Both the position numbers and the translations under genes were made by a program. Below, in pieces: positions 36,297 through 45,813 of a DNA stretch of 64,000 nucleotides (position 1 is the stretch's first letter; every line of letters begins with the position of its first letter). Location: positions 576,371 through 640,370 of the forward strand of contig NZ_WJII01000002.1 of assembly GCF_009649635.1 (NCBI RefSeq), read 5' to 3'. A model generated the notes under the pieces. That model worked only from the letters and a program-made list of their open reading frames with translations, was not told the origin of the DNA and ran no database searches. This DNA comes from Microbacterium sp. SYP-A9085 (GTDB lineage: Bacteria; Actinomycetota; Actinomycetes; Actinomycetales; Microbacteriaceae).

Positions 36297-37616
36297 ATGC
36301 GTAAGCACAAGACATTGGCGTCCCTGGGCGTCGTGGCCGCAATCGCCCTCGCGGCGACCGGCTGCTCCGCCGGCGGCGGCGGCAACGACTCCGGAACCCA
36401 GCAGCTGACGTTCCTCACGCACTGGGGCCCCGACCAGGTGAAGCTGCTGGAGAACGCCGCGGCCGCATTCACGAAGAGCAACCCCGGCATCACCGTCAAG
36501 GTGCAGGCCGTCCCGTTCGCGAACCTGCTCTCCACGCTGCGCACGCAGGGCAGCTCCCCCGACGGCCCCACGATCGCGGGCATCTACGACGCGTGGCTGC
36601 CGGAGCTGGCCCGCGACCAGCTGGCCGCGCCCGCTCCGCAGGATGTCGTCAGCGACGTCACCGCGAACTGGCCGAAGGGGGTCGTCGGCGCCGCCACCCA
36701 GAACGACAAGGTGTACGGCATCCCGAACGAGGTGGACCTGTACCAGCTCAACTACAACAAGGCGATCTTCGCCGACGCCGGCCTGAAGGCCGCCCCCACC
36801 ACGTGGGACGAGGTCATCAGCGCCGCGAAGGCCATCACCGCGACCGGTCAGGGCCGGCAGGGCATCGGGTTCATCACGAACTGGAACTCCGGCGCCGTGC
36901 ACCCGTTCCTGTCCCTCCTGGCCTCCAACGGCGGCAGCTTCCTGAACGGCGCCGGCGACAAGGCCGACCTGCAGTCGCCGCAGGCTCTGGAAACCGCGCA
37001 GTTCTACCAGAAGCTCGTGGATGAGGGGCTCACGAAGGCGTCGATGTCGAACGCCAACGCGAACACCACCGGCCCGTACCTCGACAACTTCGTCAACGGC
37101 AAGACCGGCATGATCATCATGGCGAACTGGTGGGAGAGCTCCCTGAAGGACGCGATGGGCGACAAGTTCGCCGATGTCGCCACCGCCCCGATCCCGGTCG
37201 GTCCCAGCGGCGACGGGTCCCACTCGATCTCGTACTCGTGGGACACCATCGTCAACGCGAACGCGACGGATGCCAAGCAGAAGGCGGCCTGGAAGTTCCT
37301 CAGCTGGCTGAACGGGCCCGACTCGGGCAAGAACGGATCCTCGGCGATGGGTGACATCCTCATCTCCATGGGCATCCTGCCCAGCCGCACGTCCGACGTC
37401 GCCGCGCACGCGGACACGCTCAAGACGCCGTTCCTGAGCTCGTACGTGTCGGCGCTGGACAGCGCGGTGCCGTTCCCGACCGTGCTGGGCGCCAGCGCCG
37501 GGGCCGACGCGCTCCAGCGTCAGGTCGAGGCGCTGCTGAACAAGCAGGTGGATGCCGCGAAGGCGATGTCCACGGCCCAGTCGGACGTCGACAGCGCCCT
37601 GTCCTCGGCCCGCTGA
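36297..37616 (+). CDS. ABC transporter extracellular sugar-binding lipoprotein
   Basis: A 439-residue family 1 solute-binding protein. The signal peptide ends in the lipobox AATGC with the lipidated Cys23, followed by a Gly-rich linker. FLTHWGPDQVKLLENAAAAF, NEVDLYQLNYNKAIF and GKTGMIIMANWW match carbohydrate-binding proteins of the CUT1 type. It delivers an oligosaccharide or amino sugar to the two permeases that follow. ATG follows AAGAGAGG. Confidence 0.92.
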   Translation: MRKHKTLASLGVVAAIALAATGCSAGGGGNDSGTQQLTFLTHWGPDQVKLLENAAAAFTKSNPGITVKVQAVPFANLLSTLRTQGSSPDGPTIAGIYDAWLPELARDQLAAPAPQDVVSDVTANWPKGVVGAATQNDKVYGIPNEVDLYQLNYNKAIFADAGLKAAPTTWDEVISAAKAITATGQGRQGIGFITNWNSGAVHPFLSLLASNGGSFLNGAGDKADLQSPQALETAQFYQKLVDEGLTKASMSNANANTTGPYLDNFVNGKTGMIIMANWWESSLKDAMGDKFADVATAPIPVGPSGDGSHSISYSWDTIVNANATDAKQKAAWKFLSWLNGPDSGKNGSSAMGDILISMGILPSRTSDVAAHADTLKTPFLSSYVSALDSAVPFPTVLGASAGADALQRQVEALLNKQVDAAKAMSTAQSDVDSALSSAR

Positions 37617-37632
37617 CCGCCAAGGCGATCGG

Positions 37633-38586
37633 GTGGCCAGCACCGTCAATACCGTCCTCCCCGGGAGCGCCGCGCGCACGCGGCTCTCCCGGGGCGGCGC
37701 GCCCGGATCCGGTCTCGCCCAGCGCCGCTGGGTGACGACCCTGTTCCTCAGCCCCACCCTCGTGGTGATCGGGCTGTTCACGATAGTGCCGATGATCATG
37801 ACCGTGATCATCAGCTTCCACCGGTGGTCGATGTTCACGCCGATCACCAAGATGACGCCGGTCGGCTTCGACAACTACGCGCGCCTTTTCACCGACAGCG
37901 CCCGCGTGCAGGCGCTGGCCAACACCGGCGTGTACGTCGGCCTCAGCATCCTGATCACCGTTCCGCTCGCGTTCCTGGTGGCGATGCTCCTGTACTTCCC
38001 GCGGCTGCGCGGGCAGAGCGTGGTGCGCGTCATCCTGTTCGCGACGTACGTGATCCCGACGATCGCGATCGTGATCATCTGGAGCAACATCTACGCTCCC
38101 GGGTACGGACCGCTCAGCGCGATCCTGACCGCGATCGGCGTCACGCCCCCGGCCTGGCTGAGCGACCCGTCGTGGGCGCTGGTCTCGCTCGTGATCTTCA
38201 ACGTGTGGCAGATGCTCGGCTACTACGTGATCCTGCTCGTGGCGGGCCTGACGCAGATCCCCGCCGACCTATACGAGGCCGCCCGGATGGACGGGGCCGG
38301 CATCGTCCGGCAGACGCGGTCGATCACGATCCCGCTGCTGAGCCGCTCGCTGGTGTTCGTGATCCTGATGACGTTCATCAACTCGATCCAGGTGTTCGAC
38401 CCCATCTACCTGCTCACCCAGGGCGGGCCTGCCGGATCCACGAACGTGGTGTCGTTCGAGATCCAGCGCTCCGCGTTCCAGTACGGCCTCGCGGGAGACG
38501 CGAGCGCGCTGGCCGTCTCGGTGTTCCTTCTCATCGTGGTCGTCGGCGCGGTGCTGGGGACGATCATGAAGGTGAGGAAGCGATGA
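37633..38586 (+). CDS. ABC sugar transporter permease (MalF-like)
   Basis: A 317-residue inner-membrane permease with six main hydrophobic segments. The EAA loop that contacts the ATPase is present as YEAARMDGAGIVRQTRSITIPLL. The GTG at 37633 lies 16 nt after the binding-protein stop. It would form a heterodimer with the next gene's product. No ATPase gene is in the operon. Confidence 0.92.
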   Translation: MASTVNTVLPGSAARTRLSRGGAPGSGLAQRRWVTTLFLSPTLVVIGLFTIVPMIMTVIISFHRWSMFTPITKMTPVGFDNYARLFTDSARVQALANTGVYVGLSILITVPLAFLVAMLLYFPRLRGQSVVRVILFATYVIPTIAIVIIWSNIYAPGYGPLSAILTAIGVTPPAWLSDPSWALVSLVIFNVWQMLGYYVILLVAGLTQIPADLYEAARMDGAGIVRQTRSITIPLLSRSLVFVILMTFINSIQVFDPIYLLTQGGPAGSTNVVSFEIQRSAFQYGLAGDASALAVSVFLLIVVVGAVLGTIMKVRKR

Positions 38587-39431
38587 GCCCGCGTCGCCTG
38601 TCTCCGCGCACGCGCGCGCAGCGCGGCATCCTCTACCTGCTGCTCACGGTGGTCGCGGTGATCCCGCTGTTCCCGCTGTACTGGCTCGTGATCTCGGCGT
38701 TCAAGGCCCCGCGCGAGTTCGTCAGGATCCCGCCGTCGTGGGTGCCCACGTCGCCGACCCTGGACCCGCTGGGCACGGCGCTGACCGAGGTGCCATTCGC
38801 GCAGTCGATGCTCAACAGCATCATCATCGCGGGCGTGGCCACGATCGCCGTGATCATCACCAGCACGATGGCCGGGTACGTGTTCGCGAAGTACCGGTTC
38901 CGCGGGCGGGATGTCGTGTTCTGGACGATCGTGGCGACGATGTTCCTGCCGCCGATCGTCACCCTGGTGCCGCTGTACTACCTGGTCTCGTCGATGGGGC
39001 TGGCCGACTCGTACCTGGGCGTGCTGCTGCCGTGGCTGGCCAATCCGTTCGGGATCTTCCTGATGCGGCAGTTCATCATGGACGTGCCCGATGAGCTGAT
39101 CGAGGCCGCCCGTGTCGACGGCGCGGGCGAGTTCCGCATCGTCTGGCAGTTCGTCGTGCCGCTGATCAAGCCGGCCGTGGTGACGCTGGCCGTGTTCATG
39201 TTCGTGTTCTCGTGGAACAACTTCCTGTGGCCGCTGACGATCCTGCGGTCCGAGGCGCTGTACCCGGTGGTGCTGACCCTGAACCGGCTGATGTCGTACA
39301 CGATGAGCTTCGACTACCAGAACGTGGTCCTGGCCGGGGCGCTGGTGGCCTCGATCCCGACCCTCGTCGTGTTCCTGATCTCGCAGCGCGTGTTCGTGCA
39401 GGGGATCGCCTCGAGCGGAGTGAAGGGATGA
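38583..39431 (+). CDS. ABC sugar transporter permease (MalG-like)
   Basis: A 282-residue permease with six hydrophobic segments. The EAA loop reads IEAARVDGAGEFRIVWQFVVPL. The N-terminus LYLLLTVVAVIPLFPLYWLV is typical of MalG-type subunits. The start overlaps the MalF-like stop by 4 nt, and its own stop overlaps the following oxidase start. Confidence 0.92.
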   Translation: MSPRRLSPRTRAQRGILYLLLTVVAVIPLFPLYWLVISAFKAPREFVRIPPSWVPTSPTLDPLGTALTEVPFAQSMLNSIIIAGVATIAVIITSTMAGYVFAKYRFRGRDVVFWTIVATMFLPPIVTLVPLYYLVSSMGLADSYLGVLLPWLANPFGIFLMRQFIMDVPDELIEAARVDGAGEFRIVWQFVVPLIKPAVVTLAVFMFVFSWNNFLWPLTILRSEALYPVVLTLNRLMSYTMSFDYQNVVLAGALVASIPTLVVFLISQRVFVQGIASSGVKG

Positions 39432-40828
39432 CCACGGTCCGGCAGGATGAGTCGGTGCCCGAGCCGGACCTGGCGGCGCTCGCCGGCAGCCTGCCCGCGG
39501 GTGCCCTCGTCACCGACCCGGATGCGATGGCGGCGTACACGCGCGACCATGCGCAGCATGTCACGCCCGGGGTGCCGCTCGCGGTCGTCCGCGCCACGTG
39601 CACGGCCGACGTGCAGGCGGCGCTGCGGTTCGCGGCGGCGCACCGGGTGCCGGTGGTGCCGCGCGGGACGGGGTCGGGGCTGTCCGGAGGCAGCACGGCG
39701 ATCGACAGCTGCATCGTCGTCGCGCTGGACGAGATGCGCGCGGTGCGCATCGATCGCGCCACGCGCACCGCGACCGCGCAGCCGGGCGCGTTCAACGCGG
39801 AGGTGAAGGCCGCCGCGGCGGCGCAGGGCCTGTGGTACCCGCCGGACCCGTCGTCGTTCGAGTTCTGCTCGATCGGCGGGAACGTCGCCACGAACGCGGG
39901 CGGACTGTGCTGCGTGAAGTACGGCGTGACCGCCGACTATGTGCTGGGGCTGACCGTGGTGCTCGCCGACGGGCGCGCCGTGACGCTCGGCGGACCTCGC
40001 ATGAAGGATGTCGCGGGCCTGCCGCTCACGAAGCTGTTCGTGGGCAGCGAGGGCACGCTCGGGGTCGTCACCGAGGTGGTCCTCCGGCTCGTCCCGCCGC
40101 AGCAGCGGCCGGTGAGCCTGGTCGCGACGTTCGCGGAGATGGCCGCCGCGATCACCGCGGTGCGCGAGATCACCTCCCGGCTGCGGCCCTCGATGCTCGA
40201 GCTGATGGACCGCACCACGATCAACGCGGTCGAGGACCTGACGAGGATGGGCCTGGACCGGGACGCGGCGGCCATGCTCGTCATCCAGTCCGACGAGCCC
40301 GGTCCGCGCAGCGTCGAGGACCTCGCGGTGATCGAGCAGATCTGCACGGCTGCCGGTGCGTCCGAGTGCTTCGCGAGCGACGACCCCGACGACAGCGAGT
40401 CGTTCGTGGCGGCGCGGCGGATGGCGGTGCTCGCGGTCGAGAAGAAGGGCACGCTGCTGCTGGAGGATGCGGGGGTCCCGCTTCCGCGGCTCGGCGACCT
40501 GGCGGCGGGCGTCGAGCGCATCTCGGCCGACCGCGACACGCTGATCGCGCTGGTCGCGCACGCCGGCGACGGCAACACGCATCCGATGATCGTGTTCGAC
40601 GCGACGGATGCCGACGCCGTGACGCGCGCCGAGGCGGCGTTCGACGACATCATGCGCCTGACGATCTCGCTCGGCGGCACCATCACCGGAGAGCACGGCG
40701 TGGGCCGGCTCAAGCAGCCGTGGCTGGGCGATCAGCTCGGCCCGGACGTCGCCGCGCTGGGGCAGACCATCAAGGACGCGCTCGACCCGCTCGGCATCCT
40801 CAACCCCGGGGTGATCTTCGCGCGGTAG
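39428..40828 (+). CDS. FAD-linked oxidase, GlcD/D-lactate dehydrogenase family
   Basis: 466 residues: N-terminal FAD-binding (PCMH) domain with VPRGTGSGLSGGST, the IGGNVATNAGGLCCVKYG block and FVGSEGTLGVVTE, and a C-terminal FAD-oxidase domain ending in HAGDGNTHP and GEHGVGRLKQPW. The family oxidises 2-hydroxy acids such as glycolate and D-lactate. Because MurQ next door releases D-lactate from MurNAc-6-phosphate, D-lactate oxidation to pyruvate is the most economical reading; this is inferred. It is the last gene of the operon, coupled by an ATGA overlap. Confidence 0.88.
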   Translation: MTTVRQDESVPEPDLAALAGSLPAGALVTDPDAMAAYTRDHAQHVTPGVPLAVVRATCTADVQAALRFAAAHRVPVVPRGTGSGLSGGSTAIDSCIVVALDEMRAVRIDRATRTATAQPGAFNAEVKAAAAAQGLWYPPDPSSFEFCSIGGNVATNAGGLCCVKYGVTADYVLGLTVVLADGRAVTLGGPRMKDVAGLPLTKLFVGSEGTLGVVTEVVLRLVPPQQRPVSLVATFAEMAAAITAVREITSRLRPSMLELMDRTTINAVEDLTRMGLDRDAAAMLVIQSDEPGPRSVEDLAVIEQICTAAGASECFASDDPDDSESFVAARRMAVLAVEKKGTLLLEDAGVPLPRLGDLAAGVERISADRDTLIALVAHAGDGNTHPMIVFDATDADAVTRAEAAFDDIMRLTISLGGTITGEHGVGRLKQPWLGDQLGPDVAALGQTIKDALDPLGILNPGVIFAR

Positions 40829-40837
40829 CGGGCGGTT

Positions 40838-40935
40838 CGCGTCGCGGCTGGCGCGCGTTGCGGCTCGGCTCCTCGGCGGCGCGGCTCCTCGGCGTCGCGG
40901 CTGATGCGCGTCGCGGCTACTCCGCGTCGCGGCGC
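40838..40935. repeat. Imperfect GC-rich short repeats between oxidase and truA
   Basis: Variants of GCGTCGCGGCT recur, and GGCTCCTCGGCG occurs twice at a 16-bp interval (40867 and 40883). The run reaches into the 3' end of truA. It looks like low-complexity expansion; no hairpin terminator is obvious. Confidence 0.5.
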
Positions 40936-41762
40936 GCCCGGGTCTGCTCGGCGCGCGCGGCGAGCAGGTCGTCGGCCGGGTAGCCCACCTCGACGAGGGT
41001 CAGGCCGCGGGCGGCGAGGACCTTGAAAGCGCTCGTGCGCTCCCCGGCATCCCGCAGCAGCGCGGCATCCGCCGCCGTCAGCCGCCCCTCGCCCACCGCG
41101 ACGCAGGCGCCGACGAGGGCGCGCACCATCGAGTGGCAGAACGCGTCGGCCTGCACGGTGCCCACGAGCACCCCGTCCGCGTCGCGATGCCAGCCGAACG
41201 CGAGCAGGGTCCGGATCGTCGTGGCCTCGGGCCGCGGCTTGCAGTACGCCGCGAAGTCATGCAACCCGATGAGCGACCGGGCCGCGGCATCCATCGCCTC
41301 CACCTGCAGCGGGGCGTGCACGGTCGTGGTGCGGGCGCGTTCGAGCGGGTCATAGCCGGAGACGTCGTCGGCGACCCGGTACTCGTACCGGCGCCACACC
41401 GCCGAGAAGCGCGCGTCGAACCCGTCGGCGGCGACCGCGGTGCGGTGCACGGTGACGTCGGGATATCCGCCGAGCACGCCGCGTAGCCGGTGCGCGAGCC
41501 GGTCGACGGGATCGGATGTCCCGTCCCGGCGGGTGCGGGCGAACAGCCGTGCGCGCTGGTCGTCGTCGAGGTCGACATGCGCGACCTGACCGCGCGCGTG
41601 CACGCCGGCGTCGGTGCGGCCGGCCACCACGAGCCGTGGCGCGCCCCCGACGATGCGGGCGATGGCATCCTCGAGCACGCCCTGCACCGTGCGCAGCCCG
41701 GGCTGGCGGGCCCACCCGCGGAAATGGGTGCCGTCGTAGGCGATGTCGAGGCGGATGCGCAC
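40917..41762 (-). CDS. truA: tRNA pseudouridine(38-40) synthase
   Basis: A 281-residue cytoplasmic enzyme modifying the tRNA anticodon arm. The catalytic aspartate is Asp51 in AGRTDAGVHA; RLDIAYDGTHFRGWARQ at the N-terminus and FCHSMVRALVGACVAVGEG near the C-terminus are family signatures. The GTG at 41762 is preceded by TACGCT at 6 nt, suggesting a leaderless transcript. In many actinobacteria truA follows rplQ; here an acyltransferase gene and two palindromes separate it from rplQ. Confidence 0.95.
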   Translation of the reverse strand: MRIRLDIAYDGTHFRGWARQPGLRTVQGVLEDAIARIVGGAPRLVVAGRTDAGVHARGQVAHVDLDDDQRARLFARTRRDGTSDPVDRLAHRLRGVLGGYPDVTVHRTAVAADGFDARFSAVWRRYEYRVADDVSGYDPLERARTTTVHAPLQVEAMDAAARSLIGLHDFAAYCKPRPEATTIRTLLAFGWHRDADGVLVGTVQADAFCHSMVRALVGACVAVGEGRLTAADAALLRDAGERTSAFKVLAARGLTLVEVGYPADDLLAARAEQTRARRDAE

Positions 41763-41883
41763 GGAATCAGCGTAGCGGCGGCATCACGGCACGCCCGCGC
41801 CGCACGGTGTCGGGCGTGCGCGGAACGTAGACTGGAGGGGTCCCGGCGCGCTCCCCCGTTCCCCGCCGAGGCGAACCCCCGCC

Positions 41884-43800
41884 ATGACGCAGCCTGCCTC
41901 CATCCCGCCCCCGCGCGCCCGATACGCGGGTCTCGACGGGCTTCGCGCCATCGCGGTGGCACTCGTCGTCGTGTACCACCTGTTCCCGGGCTGGTGGCTG
42001 CGCAGCGGGTTCATCGGGGTCGACGTCTTCTTCGTCATCAGCGGCTTCCTCATCACGTCCCTGCTGCTGCGCGAGCGGGCGCGCGCCGGGCGCATCGACC
42101 TCGTCGACTTCTGGCGACGGCGCGCGCGACGGCTGCTGCCGGCCCTCGCGCTCCTCGTGACGGTGATCGCCACCGGTGCCCTGGCCGTGGGCGGCGACGC
42201 TCTCGTGCACCTGGGCCGCCAGGTGCTGGGCGCGGCCACGTTCAGCTACAACTGGCTCTCGGTCGCCGGCGGGGCCGACTATTTCTCCGCCGATACGCCG
42301 GAGCTGTTCCGCAACCTCTGGTCCCTCGCCGTCGAAGAGCAGTTCTACTGGGTGTGGCCGCTGCTGCTCCCCCTGCTCCTGCTGGTGCCGTGGCGTCCGG
42401 TGCGCGCGGTCGTGGCGATCGTCGCCGCGGCCGCCTCCGCCGTATGGATGGCGGATGTCGTCGCCACCGGCGGTGACGTCACCCGCGCGTACTTCGGCAC
42501 CGACACGCACGCGTTCGGCCTGCTGCTGGGCGTGGCGCTGGCCGTCGGCGCGGAGCGCGTGCTGGACGCCCCGCCGCGGTGGCTCGAAGGGCGCGGCGCG
42601 CGCATCGTGGGTGTTGTGCTCGGCGGCGGTGCGGTGGTCGGCCTGCTCGTGCTGGCCATCCTGCCGCCGCAGCAAGGGGTGGCGACGTTCCCCGGCATCC
42701 TGCTCGCTGCCAGCGCGCTGACGGTCTGTGCGGTCGCCGGCGGCGTCGCGCCCCGGTCCTGGCTCGGCCCGGTGCTGGACGCCCGGGCGCTGCGCTGGGT
42801 GGGCGACCGCTCGTACGGCATCTACCTGTGGCACTGGCCGCTGCTCGTGCTGGTCGGATCGATGGCCGGCGTCACGGCGGGGGCCGACACCATCCCGCTG
42901 TGGGTGGGAGCGGTCGCTCTGGCCGCGACGATCGCGTTCGCCGAGGTGTCGTACCGGTTCGTGGAGCGGCCGGTGCGCCGGCACGGCTTCCGCCACAGCC
43001 TCGATCGCGCCCGCGAGCACCTGGTCGGTCCGCCGCGCACCTTCTTCCCGGCGCTCGGCGTCCTGCTGGTCGCGATGGCGATGGTCACCGGCACCACGAC
43101 GGCGATAGCGCTGGCACCGACATCCACGTCCGGGCAGGATGCCGTCGCGGCCGGCCGCAGCGCCCTGCAGAAGCCGCGCGGTCCGCGGCCCCCGCTCGTG
43201 GACGGGGAGCCCGGCGCGCTCGGCGGGCGCGCGTCGGTGACGCCGGCGAAGGTCGACGGGCGGCAGATCGACGCGATCGGGGACTCGGTGATGCTCGCCT
43301 CCGCCGGAGCGCTGATGGACCGCTACCCCGGCATCCATATCGACGCGAAGGTGTCCCGGTCGATGTATGTCGCTCCGGGAATGGTCGAGCGGCTCGCCCG
43401 CGACGGCCGCCTGCGGCGGTACGTCGTGCTGGGACTGGGTACGAACGGGTTCATCGACAAGCGCTCGCTGGACCTCGTGGTGCAGGCGCTCGGGCCGCAG
43501 CGGCGCCTCGTCCTGGTCACGGCATTCGCGCCCCGGTCGTGGATCGCCGGCGTGAACAAGGAGCTGCGGGAGTACGCCGCGCGGAACCCGGACGTAGTGA
43601 TCGCCGACTGGGCCAGCGCCATCCGCCCGCACGCCGACCTGCTGGCCGGCGACGGCATCCATCCCGGCGACAGCGGCGGCCGGATCTACGCGAGCGCTGT
43701 CGCGCAGGCCATCGACGCCGCGCAGCTGGCGCAGGCGCAGCAACGGGAGCGCATGATCCTGCGTGCGGACCGCCTGGCCGAGCGCGCCCCCGCGCGCTGA
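41884..43800 (+). CDS. Acyltransferase-3 / SGNH-hydrolase fusion (OafA-like)
   Basis: 638 residues. The N-terminal acyltransferase-3 domain (about 10-400) has YAGLDGLRAIAVALVVVYH with the catalytic His, FIGVDVFFVISGFLI, and NLWSLAVEEQFYWVWPL, with about ten membrane segments. A linker leads to a periplasmic-side SGNH domain (about 460-620) with IGDSVM, GLGTNG and DGIHP, giving Ser, Gly/Asn and Asp-His positions. Such proteins O-acetylate cell-wall or surface glycans. A TAGACT box at 41828-41833 is a likely -10. Two palindromes follow the gene. Confidence 0.92.
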   Translation: MTQPASIPPPRARYAGLDGLRAIAVALVVVYHLFPGWWLRSGFIGVDVFFVISGFLITSLLLRERARAGRIDLVDFWRRRARRLLPALALLVTVIATGALAVGGDALVHLGRQVLGAATFSYNWLSVAGGADYFSADTPELFRNLWSLAVEEQFYWVWPLLLPLLLLVPWRPVRAVVAIVAAAASAVWMADVVATGGDVTRAYFGTDTHAFGLLLGVALAVGAERVLDAPPRWLEGRGARIVGVVLGGGAVVGLLVLAILPPQQGVATFPGILLAASALTVCAVAGGVAPRSWLGPVLDARALRWVGDRSYGIYLWHWPLLVLVGSMAGVTAGADTIPLWVGAVALAATIAFAEVSYRFVERPVRRHGFRHSLDRAREHLVGPPRTFFPALGVLLVAMAMVTGTTTAIALAPTSTSGQDAVAAGRSALQKPRGPRPPLVDGEPGALGGRASVTPAKVDGRQIDAIGDSVMLASAGALMDRYPGIHIDAKVSRSMYVAPGMVERLARDGRLRRYVVLGLGTNGFIDKRSLDLVVQALGPQRRLVLVTAFAPRSWIAGVNKELREYAARNPDVVIADWASAIRPHADLLAGDGIHPGDSGGRIYASAVAQAIDAAQLAQAQQRERMILRADRLAERAPAR

Positions 43801-43856
43801 CCCGCGCCGCCGCCGCCGCGCGGTGCCGCGCCGCGCGGTGCCGCGCCGCGCGGTTG

Positions 43857-43927
43857 GCCGAACCCACCCTCTATTGCCGAGCCCACTCGCTGTAGCGGAT
43901 GGGTTCGGCAACAGAGGGTGGGTTCGC
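43857..43927. repeat. 71-bp nested palindrome, copy D
   Basis: Outer arm GCCGAACCCACCC pairs with GGGTGGGTTCG, one base short at the right end; inner arms TGCCGAGCCCA and TGGGTTCGGCA; loop CGCTGTAGCGG. With the mid-arm pairing of CTCT and AGAG the whole element folds as one long hairpin. It is paired with copy E and lies between convergent genes. Confidence 0.9.
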
Positions 43928-43970
43928 GGGATGTCCCGCCCGCGCCGCGCGCGCCGCAGCGCGCCACCGC

Positions 43971-44042
43971 GCCGAACCCACCCTCTATTGCCGAGCCCAC
44001 TCGCTGTAGCGGATGGGTTCGGCAACGAGAGGTGGATTCGGC
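43971..44042. repeat. 72-bp nested palindrome, copy E
   Basis: Near-identical to copy D over the first 55 bases and in the same orientation; the right outer arm carries a G-to-A change (GGTGGATTCGGC). Copy starts are 114 bp apart. With the rplQ terminator these two fill the 319-bp gene-free stretch 43801-44119, whose first part is a GC-rich run of CGCGGTGCCG repeats. Confidence 0.9.
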
Positions 44043-44061
44043 GGGATGTCGCGCCGCAGAC

Positions 44062-44099
44062 GACGAGACCCGCACACCGTGCGGCGTGCGGGTCTCGTC
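44062..44099 (-). terminator. Terminator of the alpha operon (after rplQ)
   Basis: GACGAGACCCGCAC and GTGCGGGTCTCGTC form a perfect 14-bp stem with a 10-nt loop, 21 nt beyond the rplQ stop. No U-run follows on the minus strand. Confidence 0.65.
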
Positions 44100-44119
44100 T
44101 CGCGGGTGCGGGAAGGCGC

Positions 44120-44674
44120 TTACTCGGCCTTGTCGGCCTCGTCGGCAGCGGCATCCTCGGCGGGAGCGTCGGCGGCGGCATCCACCGTCTCCGTCTCCTC
44201 AGCCGGGGTCTCCTCGGCCGGGGTCTCCTCGGCCGGAGTCTCCTCGACGGGGGTCTCCTCAACGGGCGCCGCCTTCTTCGCGGTGCTCTTCTTCACGGCG
44301 GACGCCTTCTTCGTGACCGGCTCGAGCACGAGCTCGATCACGGCCATCGGCGCGTTGTCGCCCTTACGGTTGCCGACCTTCGTGATGCGGGTGTAGCCGC
44401 CGTCACGGTCGGCCACCAGCGGCGCGATCTCGGTGAAAAGGACGTGCACGACCTCCTTGTCGCCGATCACCGCGAGGACGCGGCGACGGGCGTGCAGGTC
44501 GCCGCGCTTGGCGAACGTGATGAGGCGCTCGGCCAGCGGGCGCAGGCGCTTGGCCTTGGTCTCGGTGGTCTTGATCGACTTGTGCGTGAACAGCGCAGCG
44601 GCGAGGTTCGCAAGCAGCAGGCGCTCGTGGGCGGGGCCGCCTCCGAGGCGGGGTCCCTTTGTGGGCTTAGGCAT
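44120..44674 (-). CDS. rplQ: 50S ribosomal protein L17
   Basis: 184 residues. The conserved part (about 1-118) has [23 protein letters not shown] and [15 protein letters not shown]-terminal extension of about 65 residues is first Lys/Ala-rich and then strongly acidic, with the pentapeptide [10 protein letters not shown] repeated five times. Such tails are common in actinobacterial L17 but this one is very regular. Last gene of the alpha operon. Confidence 0.97.
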   Translation of the reverse strand: MPKPTKGPRLGGGPAHERLLLANLAAALFTHKSIKTTETKAKRLRPLAERLITFAKRGDLHARRRVLAVIGDKEVVHVLFTEIAPLVADRDGGYTRITKVGNRKGDNAPMAVIELVLEPVTKKASAVKKSTAKKAAPVEETPVEETPAEETPAEETPAEETETVDAAADAPAEDAAADEADKAE

Positions 44675-44709
44675 TCTCAGTTACTCCCGTGTGAAAAGTC
44701 GATCGAGGA

Positions 44710-45705
44710 TCAAGCGTTCTCGGCGTCGTCGTCGTAGCCGCCGTAGAAGTGCGCGCCGTCGAAGCCCGGCACGGAGTCCTTCAGCGACAGGCCCAGCGAG
44801 ACGAGCTTGTCGCGCACCTCGTCGACCGACTTCTGACCGAAGTTGCGGATGTTCATCAGCTGCGTCTCGGACAGGGCGACCAGCTCGGACACGGTGTTGA
44901 TGCCCTCGCGCTTGAGGCAGTTGTACGAGCGGACCGACAGGTCCAGGTCCTCGATCGGCATCGACAGCTCGGTGGAGGCGACGGTCTCGACCGGCGCGGC
45001 GCCGATCTCGATGCCCTCGGCGTCGACGTTCAGTTCGCGGGCCAGGCCGAACAGCTCGGTGAGCGTGCGTCCGGCGGAGGCGACGGAGTCGCGCGGCGAG
45101 ATCGCCGGCTTGGTCTCGACATCCAGCACCAGCTTGTCGAAGTCGGTGCGCTCACCGGCGCGGGTCGCGTCGACGCGGTAGCTGACCTTGAGCACCGGCG
45201 AGTAGATCGAGTCGACCGGGATCTGACCGGCCTCGGCGTACTCGTTGCGGTTCTGCGTCGCCGACACGTACCCGCGGCCGCGCTCGATCGTGAGCTCCAG
45301 CTCGAAGCGCGCGGTGTCGTTCAGGGTCGCGATGACCAGCTCGGGGTTGTGCACCTCGACACCGGCCGGGGCCGAGATGTCGGCGGCGGTGACCTCGCCG
45401 GCGCCAGTCTTGCGCAGGTACGCGGTGATCGGCTCGTCGCGCTCGCTGGAGACGACCAGCTGCTTGATGTTCAGGATGATCTCGGTGACATCCTCCTTGA
45501 CACCGGGAATGGTGCTGAACTCGTGGAGGACCCCGTCGATGCGGATGCTGGTGACCGCGGCACCCGGGATCGAGGAGAGCAGGCTGCGACGCAGCGCATT
45601 GCCGATCGTGTAGCCGAAGCCGGGCTCCAGCGGCTCGATGACGAAACGGCTGCGGAACTCCCCGATCTTCTCCTCGGTCAGGGTGGGACGCTGTGCAATG
45701 AGCAC
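44710..45705 (-). CDS. rpoA: RNA polymerase alpha subunit
   Basis: 331 residues. The N-terminal dimerisation domain has [20 protein letters not shown] and [14 protein letters not shown]; after an acidic linker the C-terminal domain has [16 protein letters not shown] and [10 protein letters not shown], which bind UP elements and activators. The GTG at 45705 follows AAAGGA. A strong hairpin separates it from rpsK upstream. Confidence 0.98.
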   Translation of the reverse strand: MLIAQRPTLTEEKIGEFRSRFVIEPLEPGFGYTIGNALRRSLLSSIPGAAVTSIRIDGVLHEFSTIPGVKEDVTEIILNIKQLVVSSERDEPITAYLRKTGAGEVTAADISAPAGVEVHNPELVIATLNDTARFELELTIERGRGYVSATQNRNEYAEAGQIPVDSIYSPVLKVSYRVDATRAGERTDFDKLVLDVETKPAISPRDSVASAGRTLTELFGLARELNVDAEGIEIGAAPVETVASTELSMPIEDLDLSVRSYNCLKREGINTVSELVALSETQLMNIRNFGQKSVDEVRDKLVSLGLSLKDSVPGFDGAHFYGGYDDDAENA

Positions 45706-45813
45706 TATGTGTTCCTTTCGTGCGACGTGCCCGCTATATGACACGTGCAGTGGGTGAGGTGTTGAGTTTTCTCCGAGGGATGCTGCCGGTCGTGCGCATC
45801 CGGAAGCGTGGGA

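Noticed and set aside
41767..44262. Open frame of 831 codons on the minus strand
   Set aside because: It is antisense to the acyltransferase/SGNH gene, has no family features, and its composition is that of a GC-rich shadow frame.
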